DNA from: Paraburkholderia saeva
GTDB lineage: Bacteria > Pseudomonadota > Gammaproteobacteria > Burkholderiales > Burkholderiaceae
Length of the DNA: 64,000 nucleotides
NCBI RefSeq assembly: GCF_907164555.1
Contig: NZ_CAJQZC010000011.1
Coordinates: 109,651 to 173,650 of the forward strand
Reading direction: 5' to 3'
The translations under genes and the position numbers were made by a program. Position 1 is the first letter of the stretch. Each line of letters opens with the position of its first letter. The notes under the pieces are model-generated. The model was not told the DNA's origin. It searched no databases and saw only the letters and a list, made by a program, of their open reading frames with translations. Below are positions 8,473-17,554 of the stretch, piece after piece.

Positions 8473-10107
8473 TCAATTCGTCTGCACAACGCGCGGCGTG
8501 ATGAAAACGACCAGTTCGCTGCGCTGGTCGCGGTGCGCCGTATGCCGAAAAAGCGCGCCTAAAAGCGGTATTTTGCCCAGGAGCGGCACCCGCGTCACAT
8601 CGTTACGGTCGTCGGACGCGTAAATGCCGCCAATCGACACGGTCCCGCCGTCTTCCACCTCGACCCGTGTCTGCACGTGTTTGGTGTTGATCGCCGGCCC
8701 CGCGTCGGTTTGCTCGCCGACGCTGTCTTTCGCCACATCCAGGTCCAGAATCACCCGGCCGTCGGGCGTAATCTGCGGTTCGACCTCCAGTTTGAGCGTC
8801 GCGCGGCGAAACTGCACGCCGGATACGCCCTGCCCGACTTTCGCCTGATACGGCAGCTCCGTACCCTGCTCGACAACTGCTTTCATGCGGTCGGCTGTCA
8901 CGACGCGCGGACTCGACACGATCTGGCCGTGCCCTTCCGCCTCCAGCGCGCTCAACTCGATGTTCAGGAGCCGCGTGGCGTGAGCCGCAAATAACGTCAG
9001 TCCGGCCGTCGCCGCATCGAACCCCGCAATCGGGCGCGCCGACAGGTCGTAGACGGCACCTTCCTTGCCGCCGCTCAATCCGCGCGACGTGCCGTCCGTG
9101 TTCGTGGCACTCATCGAGAGCCGTACGCCCAGATTGCGCGAAAACCCCTGTTCGCCTTCGATGATGCGCGCCTCGATCAGCACCTGCCGCGTCGGCCGGT
9201 CGAGCGACGCAAGCAGATCGGCTATCTGCGCGAGGCGCCCCGCGATATCGGTGACGAACAGCAAATTGGTGCGCGGATCGGCCATCACGGAGCCGCGTTT
9301 GGACAGCACGCGCTGCGCACCCGAGGCACTCAGCAGTTTCCGGATGTCTTCGGCATGGGCATAGTGCAGCTCGAACATGCGGCTCGCGAGCGGCTCAAGA
9401 TCGGCGGCCCTCGCGTGGGCTTCGAACCGCTGCTTCTCGCGCGCGGCGAGGTCCGCGACGGGTGCGACCCAGATGACGTTGCCGCGCCGCTCCATCGCAA
9501 GGCCGTTGACGTCGAGCAGCGTATCGAATGCGGCGCGCCAGGGCACCTTGTCGAGCCGCAGCGATACGAAACCGCGCACCCGCTCGCTGGCGACGATGTT
9601 GAGACCTGTGAACCGCGCGAACGCGTCGAGCACGGCGCCAAGCTCTGCATGCTGGAAGTTGAGCGTGATCGGGCGAGCGGCCTCTTCCGTGTCGCCAGTT
9701 TCTGCGGAGGGCGGCTGGCTCATCCGCTGCGGCGATGCCAGCGGGACTGGCGGCCCTTCCAGCGCCGGTTGAGTGCTCGTATCAGTGCTACCGGCCGATT
9801 TCAGTGGCTGGCTTCCGGAAGTCGCGGCCTCCTCAGATTGCTCGCCTTTCAAATCGTCGTCTGGCACATAGGCAGTTTTCGAATCATCTCGCGCGCTGGC
9901 AGACAATGGGCTTTCCGACCCGATACCCTCGTCGAACAGGCTCGACGCACCTGCGTTCACGCTCCCAGGCAACGGCGGCAAGCCGTAGGGCGCAAGCGCG
10001 TCGTCCATCGGCATGGATTCGGGCAGCGGCGGCAACGACGCATGCGCCAACGTCGCTGCTAAGCCCAGACAAAGATAGAGACACAGGCGACGCAGCATCC
10101 CGGTCAT
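8473..10107 (-). CDS. pilQ: Type IV pilus secretin PilQ
   Basis: 544 aa. Forms the outer-membrane gated ring through which the pilus passes. The signal peptide ends near residue 23 (LAHA|SLPPLP). Residues about 24-140 are low-complexity Pro/Ser/Ala-rich. An STN/secretin N domain follows (ITLNFQHAELGAVLDAFARFTGLNIV), then an N1-type domain (RKLLSASGAQRVLSKRGS). The C-terminal secretin core carries VLIEARIIEG, SSPRVVTAD, VEPQITPDGRVILDLDV and VPLLGKIPLLGALFR. It is shorter than well-studied PilQ proteins (about 700 aa) and no AMIN peptidoglycan-binding repeat is recognisable. Its ATG overlaps the upstream stop (ATGA). Confidence 0.93.
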   Translation of the reverse strand: MTGMLRRLCLYLCLGLAATLAHASLPPLPESMPMDDALAPYGLPPLPGSVNAGASSLFDEGIGSESPLSASARDDSKTAYVPDDDLKGEQSEEAATSGSQPLKSAGSTDTSTQPALEGPPVPLASPQRMSQPPSAETGDTEEAARPITLNFQHAELGAVLDAFARFTGLNIVASERVRGFVSLRLDKVPWRAAFDTLLDVNGLAMERRGNVIWVAPVADLAAREKQRFEAHARAADLEPLASRMFELHYAHAEDIRKLLSASGAQRVLSKRGSVMADPRTNLLFVTDIAGRLAQIADLLASLDRPTRQVLIEARIIEGEQGFSRNLGVRLSMSATNTDGTSRGLSGGKEGAVYDLSARPIAGFDAATAGLTLFAAHATRLLNIELSALEAEGHGQIVSSPRVVTADRMKAVVEQGTELPYQAKVGQGVSGVQFRRATLKLEVEPQITPDGRVILDLDVAKDSVGEQTDAGPAINTKHVQTRVEVEDGGTVSIGGIYASDDRNDVTRVPLLGKIPLLGALFRHTAHRDQRSELVVFITPRVVQTN

Positions 10108-11009
10108 GACGTCACCTCCGCGAACGTCAAAGTGCGCGTCTGGCCGTTTCGTGAGAGACCGACGCCTGGCGCCTCGATGCGCGTCACCCGCTCGACACCC
10201 AGGTGGTCGCCGACCGCGACTGCTGTAACGCCGCCCGCCGTTTCGACCAGCGCGAGACCGCGAAACGAATTGCGCAACATGCCAACCAGACGCAACGACG
10301 GATCTTCCGTCATTAACGGTCGGTTCACGGGTGAAAAGGGATCGAAGAAAAGGTAGTCGTCCGCCTCTTCGTCTGCTTCAGTGCCCGACTTCCCCGCATC
10401 CTGCGCAGACACCGGACGCAAAGCCGGAAACGATTCGAGCGTCGCGTTGATCATGAGCGTGTCGGCTTGCCGCTTGATCGTCACGTCACCCGGCACGACA
10501 AGTGTCGGGAGGCCGGACAGGCCACGCAAAAATCCCAGCCACTCGGCGAAATCGGCGCGCGCCGTGAGACGCAGCGGTCGCGTTGCTGTAATTCCGGCGC
10601 CGGCCAGGGGTTGCGGCTCCAGCGTCAGCAGTTCGACGCCGTGCCTGCCGGCTAGCTGCGATACCGCACGCAGATCATCCGCGGACGTCCAGCTTGTTGC
10701 ATCGCGCAGTGCCGACGCATTCGCGCCGGCAAGGCGTAATGCAGGCAATTGAGTCGTCGCGTGCCGCGCGCTGGCCAGATTGTGTTGCGCGTGCTCAAGG
10801 AGCGACTGTTTCAACTGTGCACCGCCCAGATCAATGCGTTGCCACGCATAAGCGCCAGCGAGAAAGACGGCGAGCGCAACAAGAAAAGCGACAGTGAATC
10901 GACGACGCCCACTCCACGCTTCGGGCGGAAGACGCGCCTGAGCGAGCAATGTCGCGACGAAACCACCACTGTCCGTACTGGCGAGGCCACCAGCGATCGC
11001 ACTGTTCAT
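10104..11009 (-). CDS. Fused PilO-PilP type IV pilus alignment protein
   Basis: 301 aa, in the position where pilO and pilP are normally two genes. Residues 38-57 form one transmembrane helix, preceded by a short cytoplasmic tail. Residues 58-100 are helical, and 101-200 look like the PilO periplasmic domain (RAVSQLAGRHGVEL, ADFAEWLGFLRGLSGLP). An acidic linker (201-219) leads to a PilP-like domain (222-298) with FDPFSP, LRLVGMLRN, ALVETAGGVTAVAVGDHLG and VTRIEAPGVGLS. PilP is normally a separate lipoprotein that binds the PilN/PilO dimer and touches PilQ. Here it would be tethered directly. Start and stop overlap both neighbours by ATGA. The assignment rests on motif recognition and synteny. 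Confidence 0.82.
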   Translation of the reverse strand: MNSAIAGGLASTDSGGFVATLLAQARLPPEAWSGRRRFTVAFLVALAVFLAGAYAWQRIDLGGAQLKQSLLEHAQHNLASARHATTQLPALRLAGANASALRDATSWTSADDLRAVSQLAGRHGVELLTLEPQPLAGAGITATRPLRLTARADFAEWLGFLRGLSGLPTLVVPGDVTIKRQADTLMINATLESFPALRPVSAQDAGKSGTEADEEADDYLFFDPFSPVNRPLMTEDPSLRLVGMLRNSFRGLALVETAGGVTAVAVGDHLGVERVTRIEAPGVGLSRNGQTRTLTFAEVTS

Positions 11010-11710
11010 CTCTCACCTCCCGTTTTGTTTGTCTGCACGTTCGCGGATGAAGTCCCACTCTTCGTGTCTCGCAGCCCTCCGGCCCAGCGCACGTGCGCGC
11101 CGAATTCCACCGCGTCACGCGTAGCTTGTGACGTGATCTGGCCGTTTCCCGGCAACGTTCGATGTAGTTCTTTCATCTCAACGTCCTCCGCGCCCGGCAC
11201 CGTCGTCAGTCGTTTCAGCCACGCAGCCGGCGCGACGTGATTGACCGCCATCGCGCGAAATTCGGTTTCGTGCGGACGATGTCGAATTTCCTGCATGACG
11301 ACACCGTCGCTATCGGGCGTGTCGTCTTCGCCCAGCACCGCCATCAGATCAAGCAGATGCGTGAGCGACGCAGACGAAATCACTGCTTGCGCGTCACGCG
11401 CTTCGCGTTCCCGCGCATCGTGAAGAAGCGCTGCATGCTCGGCGAGCGGAGCTGCAAGCTGCGCGAGCGAGCGCTCCACAGAAGCACGTTGCGCGTCGAA
11501 CCGCATGCCCTCGTACGCGTACCAGCCGGCCAGCATCAGCGCGACAACGGCACCGGCGACTGCCGCACCGGACCATTCAAGCGCGCAGCGTCGTCGCGCA
11601 AGACGTCTGTCGCGCTCGCGATACGGCAAAAGGTTGAAGCCGCCCGGTTTCACGCGTCGCGCCGCTGCTTTGCGCGGCGAGAAGATCTGGAGAAGTCGCA
11701 CGCGAATCAC
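11006..11710 (-). CDS. pilN: Type IV pilus inner-membrane protein PilN
   Basis: 234 aa, GTG start at 11710 overlapping the pilM stop by 4 bases; a second GTG three codons later is possible. The N-terminal FNLLPYRE (25-32) is the conserved motif that PilN inserts into a groove of cytoplasmic PilM. One transmembrane helix follows (about 45-66), then a periplasmic coiled-coil and alpha/beta domain (FDAQRASVERSLAQL..., EFRAMAVNHVAPAAWLKRL). The tail after residue 200 is polar and probably flexible. It pairs with the downstream PilO part to align the machine. Confidence 0.87.
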   Translation of the reverse strand: MIRVRLLQIFSPRKAAARRVKPGGFNLLPYRERDRRLARRRCALEWSGAAVAGAVVALMLAGWYAYEGMRFDAQRASVERSLAQLAAPLAEHAALLHDAREREARDAQAVISSASLTHLLDLMAVLGEDDTPDSDGVVMQEIRHRPHETEFRAMAVNHVAPAAWLKRLTTVPGAEDVEMKELHRTLPGNGQITSQATRDAVEFGAHVRWAGGLRDTKSGTSSANVQTNKTGGER

Positions 11711-12681
11711 TCCATGAGCCCACGCAACGCGAGACCCGATGCAACGACAAATGCGGGCTCTTTCAGCAGATCTTCACGAAGATGAGAACCACCCTCGGCG
11801 AGCGGCACGCATTCGAACTGAAGCACCATGCAACCGAGCACATCGCCCAGATCAGCGACCGTAAAACCAATGCTCTGAAGCAGGGCGAGTTGCCCGCCAA
11901 GGACCGCACATCTCGCACCTTCGCCGACGAGTTCGCGGAGTGCTTCGACGAGATCGGCATGTTCAAGCGCCGGAAAGCGCGTTTCCGCGACGACCGATTC
12001 GTCGACGATGCGCCAGCCATAGATGCCTTCGTCGCCGACCCAGATCGCGACGTAAGCGTCGGATTCGCCGACTTCGAGCGTTGCCACGTGACGCAGCGCC
12101 CGCAACGCAGCGTGCGGTTCGCCGTCGATTGTGGTGAGTGTGATGCCCGCGGCCGCGGCGCATTCCATGCGCGCTTCGAGGCGCGCTCTGGTCGTTGCCG
12201 CGATGGTTACGCAGCCGCTGCGCTGCGGCGAGTCATCGGCGAACCAGTCGACCGCGAGCGCGTGCCGTTCAATGCCCGCGACGCGTTCCGCTTCGGCCAT
12301 GACGGCCGGCTCGAGTGCGGCAAGCGCGGGATCGCCCGCCAGCGACCGACGGGGTGCGGCGAGATTCGCCATGGGCACCGAGATTGTCATCGTGGCCGAT
12401 GCGGGCAACGCCATCGCACACCGGAACAGATGCGTGCTGATATCCCGGGGCAGTTGTGCAAAGAGTGCGCGCAACGCGGTAGCCACCGACGCGCGATTGA
12501 CGATCTCCGCGCCTGCCAGCGCCCCCGCGAACAACGGTTCAACGGCGATGAACTCGAGCCGCACGGGACGGCCGTTTCCCGCACGCTGGCTCAACACGAC
12601 GAGCCTGATTTCCTGCTGGCCGATATCGATGCCCGCCGCAAAACGGCGCATCACCGGCATCCACGAATTTCTGAGCGCCAT
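11707..12681 (-). CDS. pilM: Type IV pilus assembly ATPase-fold protein PilM
   Basis: 324 aa from the ATG at 12681, selected because GGGAGG stands 4 nt upstream. An actin-like cytoplasmic protein that docks PilN and links the pilus alignment complex to the motor. Visible features are the first phosphate-binding-like strand AAGIDIGQQEIRLVVLSQ, the central DGEPHAALRAL segment and the late GGQLALLQSIGF. Conservation with textbook PilM is moderate, and the Gly-rich nucleotide loops are less clean than in Thermus or Pseudomonas PilM. First gene of the operon, divergent from mrcA. Confidence 0.82.
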   Translation of the reverse strand: MALRNSWMPVMRRFAAGIDIGQQEIRLVVLSQRAGNGRPVRLEFIAVEPLFAGALAGAEIVNRASVATALRALFAQLPRDISTHLFRCAMALPASATMTISVPMANLAAPRRSLAGDPALAALEPAVMAEAERVAGIERHALAVDWFADDSPQRSGCVTIAATTRARLEARMECAAAAGITLTTIDGEPHAALRALRHVATLEVGESDAYVAIWVGDEGIYGWRIVDESVVAETRFPALEHADLVEALRELVGEGARCAVLGGQLALLQSIGFTVADLGDVLGCMVLQFECVPLAEGGSHLREDLLKEPAFVVASGLALRGLME

Positions 12682-12891
12682 GACGCCTCCCTTCAGAACC
12701 GCGCGCCGAACCATTCGGACGCAACGACAGGAGGCATTCTGCTCAGCGGCCACCTCGCGCGACACTCGGCCGGATGGCTAACGTGGCCTCGCGCACGCCC
12801 CGCGCGCGGGCAAAACGGCTACAGTTAGATCATCCCCTGCGCGGCGCGCCGTCCGGGCGTAAGCACGCCGAAAGCTTCCGGTCCGGGCAGC

Positions 12892-12897
12892 TATAAT
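12892..12897 (+). promoter_or_regulatory. Perfect -10 box ahead of mrcA
   Basis: TATAAT lies 25 bp before the mrcA ATG at 12923. No good -35 hexamer is seen 16-18 bp upstream, so the promoter may be activator-dependent or the leader extremely short. The 241-bp gap between pilM and mrcA must hold divergent promoters. Confidence 0.5.
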
Positions 12898-12922
12898 CGC
12901 GGGACTGTTTTCTGGTATTCAT

Positions 12923-15319
12923 ATGCAATCTCCCTCGCCTACGTCCCCGCCGCCCGTCCCGCCGAAGCGCAAGCGCCCGCTCTGGCTCACGATCATCTTC
13001 GGCTTCGTGGGTCTCATCATTGCGGGCATCGTGAGCGCCGGGCTCGTGCTGGGCTATGCGCTCGTCGTCGCCACACCGAACCTGCCTTCGCTCGAAGCGT
13101 TGACCGATTACCGGCCCAAGGTGCCGTTGCGCATCTACACGGCGGATCACGTGCTGATCGGTGAGTTCGGTGAGGAACGGCGCGACATCGTGCACATTCA
13201 GGATGTGCCGGACAGCCTGAAGAAAGCAGTGCTCGCCATTGAAGACGCGCGCTTTTACGACCATGGCGGCGTCGACCTCGCGGGCATCGCGCGGGCGGGC
13301 TTCGTCGCGCTGTCGAACGGCCATGCCACGCAGGGCGCAAGCACGATCACGATGCAGGTCGCGCGCAACTTCTTTCTGTCGAGCGAGAAAACCTACACGC
13401 GCAAGATCTACGAGATGCTGCTCGCCTACAAGATCGAGTCGAAACTCACGAAAGATCAGATTCTCGAGGTGTACATGAATCAGATCTATCTCGGTCAGCG
13501 CGCATATGGTTTCGCGAGCGCGGCGCGCGTGTACTTCGGCAAGGACCTGAAAGACCTGTCGCTCGCCGAATCGGCCATGCTTGCGGGACTGCCGAAAGCG
13601 CCGTCCGCGTACAACCCGGTCGTCAATCCGAAGCGTGCCAAGGTGCGTCAGGAATACATCCTCACACGCATGCTGGAACTGCACTACATCACGCAGGAAC
13701 AGTACGACGCCGCGGCAAAACAGCCGCTCATCGTAAAGGGCGCCGGCAAGGAGTTCAGCGTGCACGCCGAGTACGTCGCGGAAATGGTGCGGCAGATGAT
13801 GTACGCGCAGTATCGTGAAGAAGCCTACACGCGCGGCTTCAATGTGGTGACCACGATCGATTCGGCCGATCAGGACGTCGCGTATCGCGCACTTCGTAGA
13901 GGCCTGATGGACTACGAACGGCGTCACGGCTATCGCGGGCCTGAAGCGTTCATCGAGTTGCCGTCGGACGCCAGCGAACGCGAACAGGCCATCGACGACG
14001 CGCTGCTCGAGCATCCGGACAACGGCGAAATCATCGCTGCCGTCGTTACGTCGGCGAATCCAAAGCAGGTGCAGGCCACGTTCATCGATGGCAACTCGAT
14101 CACGATCCAGGGCGACAACCTGCGCTTCGCTTCGTTCGCCCTTGGCTCGCGCGCGCAGCCGAACCAGCGCGTGCGGCCCGGTGCAATCATCCGCGTCGTC
14201 CGGAACGAAGATGACAGCTGGTCGATCACGCAGTTGCCGCAGGTCGAAGGCGCGTTCGTGTCGGTCATTCCGCAGGACGGCGCGATCCGCGCACTGGTCG
14301 GCGGCTTCGATTTCAACAAGAACAAGTTCAATCACGTCACGCAGGCGTGGCGTCAGCCGGGGTCGAGCTTCAAGCCGTTCATCTATTCGGCTTCGCTCGA
14401 AAAGGGTCTTGGGCCGGCAACGATCATCAACGATGCCCCGCTCTTCTTCAGCGCCGCCGAAACCGGTGGCCAGGCGTGGGAACCGAAGAACTACGGCGGC
14501 GGATTCGATGGACCGATGACCATGCGCACCGCGCTGCAAAAGTCGAAGAACCTCGTGTCGATCCGCATCCTGAACCACATCGGCACGAAGTACGCGCAGC
14601 AGTACATCACGCGGTTTGGTTTCGACGCGGACCGTCACCCGGCCTATCTGCCGATGGCGCTCGGTGCCGGGCTCGTGACGCCATTGCAGATGGCCGCTGG
14701 CTATTCGGTGTTTGCAAACGGCGGCTACCGGATCAATCCTTATCTGATCGCCGAAGTGACCGATCAACGCGGCGCAGTCGTCGCACATGCACAACCGCTC
14801 GTCGCGGGACAAAGTGCGCCGCACGCCATCGAACCGCGCAACGCCTATGTGATGAACAGCCTGCTGTTGAGCGTCGCACAGCACGGCACCGGAGCGAAGA
14901 CAAACGTCCTCAAGCGCACGGATCTCGCCGGCAAGACGGGCACCACGAACGATTCGCGCGACGCGTGGTTCGCCGGCTACCAGCACACGCTGACCGCAAT
15001 CGCATGGATCGGCTACGACAACCCGCGCAGCCTCGGTGACAAGGAAACGGGCGGTGGCCTTGCGTTGCCGGTATGGGTCGACTATATGGGCCGCGCGCTA
15101 AAGGGCGTGCCGGAGTACAAGCTGCCGATGCCGGATGACGTGGTGTCGATCGGCGACGAACTGTACTTCGACGAGTTCACGCCCGGACACGGTTTTATTT
15201 CAACCGTGGGCGTCAGTCAGGCAACGCTCGACGAAGCAAGTGGCGCATCGCCCGCGGCTCCCGAACAGGTGGGTGAACAGGAAAAGAAGGACATCATGAA
15301 CCTGTTCAAGGGACATTGA
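12923..15319 (+). CDS. mrcA: Penicillin-binding protein 1A (bifunctional class A PBP)
   Basis: 798 aa. Polymerises lipid II and cross-links peptidoglycan in the periplasm. A proline-rich cytoplasmic tail (1-19) precedes a signal-anchor helix (20-46). The GT51 transglycosylase domain carries the catalytic Glu in AIEDARFYDHGG (Glu107) plus GASTITMQVARN and YLGQRAYG. An OB-like insertion follows. The transpeptidase domain has SSFK (nucleophile Ser481), SKN (541-543) and KTG (672-674). The ending is polar. Divergent from the pilus operon, an arrangement shared with many proteobacteria. Confidence 0.97.
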   Translation: MQSPSPTSPPPVPPKRKRPLWLTIIFGFVGLIIAGIVSAGLVLGYALVVATPNLPSLEALTDYRPKVPLRIYTADHVLIGEFGEERRDIVHIQDVPDSLKKAVLAIEDARFYDHGGVDLAGIARAGFVALSNGHATQGASTITMQVARNFFLSSEKTYTRKIYEMLLAYKIESKLTKDQILEVYMNQIYLGQRAYGFASAARVYFGKDLKDLSLAESAMLAGLPKAPSAYNPVVNPKRAKVRQEYILTRMLELHYITQEQYDAAAKQPLIVKGAGKEFSVHAEYVAEMVRQMMYAQYREEAYTRGFNVVTTIDSADQDVAYRALRRGLMDYERRHGYRGPEAFIELPSDASEREQAIDDALLEHPDNGEIIAAVVTSANPKQVQATFIDGNSITIQGDNLRFASFALGSRAQPNQRVRPGAIIRVVRNEDDSWSITQLPQVEGAFVSVIPQDGAIRALVGGFDFNKNKFNHVTQAWRQPGSSFKPFIYSASLEKGLGPATIINDAPLFFSAAETGGQAWEPKNYGGGFDGPMTMRTALQKSKNLVSIRILNHIGTKYAQQYITRFGFDADRHPAYLPMALGAGLVTPLQMAAGYSVFANGGYRINPYLIAEVTDQRGAVVAHAQPLVAGQSAPHAIEPRNAYVMNSLLLSVAQHGTGAKTNVLKRTDLAGKTGTTNDSRDAWFAGYQHTLTAIAWIGYDNPRSLGDKETGGGLALPVWVDYMGRALKGVPEYKLPMPDDVVSIGDELYFDEFTPGHGFISTVGVSQATLDEASGASPAAPEQVGEQEKKDIMNLFKGH

Positions 15320-15383
15320 CGCTCGCGCTCGCGCCTTGAATAAGTCCGGCTCATTCAAGGCTGCCGGCGGCATGCTCCTCTGG

Positions 15384-15416
15384 AAGCCGCCGGCACCACA
15401 CGGTGCGGCGGCTTTT
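15384..15416 (+). terminator. Rho-independent terminator of mrcA
   Basis: A 13-bp stem with one bulged base (15384-15397 with 15402-15414), four-base loop and a short TTTT tract, 65 bp after the mrcA stop. It also separates mrcA from convergent cyaY. Confidence 0.7.
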
Positions 15417-15480
15417 CCATTCTGAACGTCCAGCAGGGCACGATGTCCCTCGACTCAAGCTTGAGCATCACGCCGGGGGC

Positions 15481-15798
15481 TCAGGGCTGGAACGTCACCG
15501 TCTCGCCGGCCTGCTGCGTCGCGTATTCCGATAGCGCGGAGAAAAACTCGGTGCCATTGCGTGTGTCGCGCCACGCGTTATCGGTGAAGCGGAAATGAAA
15601 TCCGCCCGCTTTCGCGGCGATCCAGATCTCGCGCATCGGCGGCTGAAGATTCACGATGATCTTCGTCTTGTTCTCGAATTCGAGCGTCAAAACATTGCCG
15701 CTTCGTTCGAATTCGATATCGGCGTCGGTGTCGTCGACGGCGCGCTCCACAGCGGCCAGAACGGCCTCGGCGCGGGTCAGGTATTCACTGTCGGACAT
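15481..15798 (-). CDS. cyaY: Iron-sulfur cluster assembly protein CyaY (frataxin homologue)
   Basis: 105 aa. Binds iron and modulates IscS-driven Fe-S assembly. The N-terminal helix carries the acidic ridge (AVDDTDADIEFE), followed by the beta sheet (VLTLEFENKTKIIVNLQPPMREIWIAAKAGGFHFRF). The strand-turn-helix DTRNGTEFFSALSEYA closes the fold. Length matches E. coli CyaY (106 aa). It is divergent from lptM-lysA, with only 35 bp between the start codons. Confidence 0.95.
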   Translation of the reverse strand: MSDSEYLTRAEAVLAAVERAVDDTDADIEFERSGNVLTLEFENKTKIIVNLQPPMREIWIAAKAGGFHFRFTDNAWRDTRNGTEFFSALSEYATQQAGETVTFQP

Positions 15799-15833
15799 GC
15801 TAAACTCCAGCGATTAATCATTCAGGGACGGTC

Positions 15834-16196
15834 ATGCGAGTCGCATTCAGGATGAGCGCGGCGGCGCCCCGCGCGATTGTAGCGGCTTTAGCCATTTTCG
15901 CAGGCGCAGTGCTCGGTGGATGCGGTCAACGTGGCGCGCTCTACCTGCCTACAGTACCGCCATTGCCGGCAAAACCCAACGAGCAGACGCAACCGCCTTC
16001 ACCCGACGAAGTCCGCCCCACGGCAGAAACCGCGTCGGGCGACATGTCGACGTCGAAGGGGGGCGTCGGCACTGTACCCGACACGTCGGGCGATCCGCTT
16101 TCGCTGTCACCGGATAGCGAACTTCGCACGACACCCAGTGCGGGCTCATCGCCTGCAACAGCGCGTCCGGCTTCCGGCGCCACTTCCGATCAATAA
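15834..16196 (+). CDS. lptM: LPS translocon maturation lipoprotein LptM (YifL)
   Basis: 120 aa. A type II signal peptide ends in the lipobox VLGGC with Cys30. The conserved GQRGALYLP follows directly and is the LptM signature; in E. coli this stretch mimics LPS at the LptD-LptE site and helps LptD form its native disulfides. The remaining 80 residues are Pro/Ser/Thr-rich and look disordered. It is 9 bp upstream of lysA, the usual proteobacterial pairing. Confidence 0.9.
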   Translation: MRVAFRMSAAAPRAIVAALAIFAGAVLGGCGQRGALYLPTVPPLPAKPNEQTQPPSPDEVRPTAETASGDMSTSKGGVGTVPDTSGDPLSLSPDSELRTTPSAGSSPATARPASGATSDQ

Positions 16197-16205
16197 GACC
16201 CTCGC

Positions 16206-17471
16206 ATGACTTCATCTGCATTTGCCTACGTCGACGGCGTACTTCACGCCGAGGGCGTCTCTGTCGTTTCACTCGCGGAGCAGTTCGGCACGCCGCTCTA
16301 CGTCTATTCCCGCGCCGCACTCACCGAAGCGTGGAACGCGTATGCCAGCGCATGCACCGGCCGCCGCGCGAAGGTTCACGTCGCGGTGAAAGCGAACAGC
16401 AACCTCGCGGTGCTCAACGTGTTCGCGCGCCTGGGGGCGGGTTTCGACATCGTGTCCGGCGGCGAACTCGCCCGCGTACTCGCGGCGGGAGGCAAGGCGG
16501 AAAACGTCGTGTTTTCGGGCGTCGGCAAAAGTGCAGCCGAAATGCGCGAAGCGCTCGCGGCCGGCGTGAAATGCTTCAACGTCGAATCGATTCCCGAACT
16601 CGACCGCCTCAACGACGTGGCTGGATCCATGGGCAAGAAGGCGCCCGTATCGCTGCGCGTGAACCCGGATGTCGATGCGAAAACGCACCCGTACATTTCC
16701 ACCGGTCTCAAGTCGAACAAGTTTGGCGTCGCGTTCGATGATGCACGCGCCACGTACCGCGCCGCCGCTGCGATGCCGAACCTCGACGTGATCGGCATCG
16801 ACTGCCACATCGGCTCGCAGATTACCGAAGTCGCGCCGTATCTCGACGCCATCGACAAGCTCCTCGAACTTGTCGACCAGATCGAAGCCGATGGCATGAC
16901 GATCCGTCACGTCGATGTAGGCGGCGGACTCGGCATCACCTACGACGACGAAACGCCCCCGGACATCAGCGGCTTCGTGCGTACATTGCTCGATCGCATC
17001 GAAGCGCGCGGTCATGGTCATCGTGAAGTGTATTTCGAGCCGGGCCGCTCGCTCGTCGGGAATGCGGGCGTGCTGCTCACGCGCGTCGAATTCCTGAAGC
17101 CCGGCGAAGAAAAGAATTTCGCGATCGTCGACGCGGCGATGAACGATCTGGCGCGCCCGGCGATGTACGAAGCGTTCCACCGGATCGAAGCAGCCGTGAA
17201 GCGTGACGGCCAGCCCGCGCACGTGTACGACGTCGTCGGCCCGATCTGCGAAAGCGGCGACTGGCTCGGTCGTGACCGGCAGCTTGCCGTGGAACCGGGT
17301 GATCTGCTCGTGATCCATTCGGCAGGCGCCTACGGATTTGCGATGAGCTCGAACTACAACACGCGTCCGCGCGCGGCCGAAGTGATGGTCGACGGCGACA
17401 AAGTGCACATCGCGCGCGCCCGCGAAGAAGTGAAAGACCTCTTTGCTGGCGAGTCGCTGCTGCCGGACTGA
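16206..17471 (+). CDS. lysA: Diaminopimelate decarboxylase
   Basis: 421 aa. Last step of lysine synthesis: meso-diaminopimelate to lysine and CO2. PLP-dependent fold III enzyme. The PLP lysine is Lys62 in VAVKANSN; the phosphate-binding GGGLGI, the EPGRSLVGNAG block, CESGDWLGRD and the GAYGFAMSSNYN C-terminal motif are all present. It is probably translated on the same message as lptM. Confidence 0.97.
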   Translation: MTSSAFAYVDGVLHAEGVSVVSLAEQFGTPLYVYSRAALTEAWNAYASACTGRRAKVHVAVKANSNLAVLNVFARLGAGFDIVSGGELARVLAAGGKAENVVFSGVGKSAAEMREALAAGVKCFNVESIPELDRLNDVAGSMGKKAPVSLRVNPDVDAKTHPYISTGLKSNKFGVAFDDARATYRAAAAMPNLDVIGIDCHIGSQITEVAPYLDAIDKLLELVDQIEADGMTIRHVDVGGGLGITYDDETPPDISGFVRTLLDRIEARGHGHREVYFEPGRSLVGNAGVLLTRVEFLKPGEEKNFAIVDAAMNDLARPAMYEAFHRIEAAVKRDGQPAHVYDVVGPICESGDWLGRDRQLAVEPGDLLVIHSAGAYGFAMSSNYNTRPRAAEVMVDGDKVHIARAREEVKDLFAGESLLPD

Positions 17472-17502
17472 TTGCGTCTGGGCATCGGGCTGTCGCCCAT
17501 AG

Positions 17503-17538
17503 AAAAATCGATGCCTGACGGGCATCGATTTTTTTTCG
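17503..17538. terminator. Bidirectional rho-independent terminator between lysA and msrQ
   Basis: A 13-bp perfect stem (17503-17515 with 17521-17533) with a 5-nt loop. It is flanked by eight T on the plus strand and five A on the left, so it can stop lysA and the convergent msrP-msrQ message. Confidence 0.9.
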
Positions 17539-17554
17539 TTCACGCCGTTTAGCG

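Noticed and set aside
12830..14986. 718-codon minus-strand frame opposite mrcA
   Set aside because: Antisense shadow of a well-supported PBP1A gene with all catalytic motifs.
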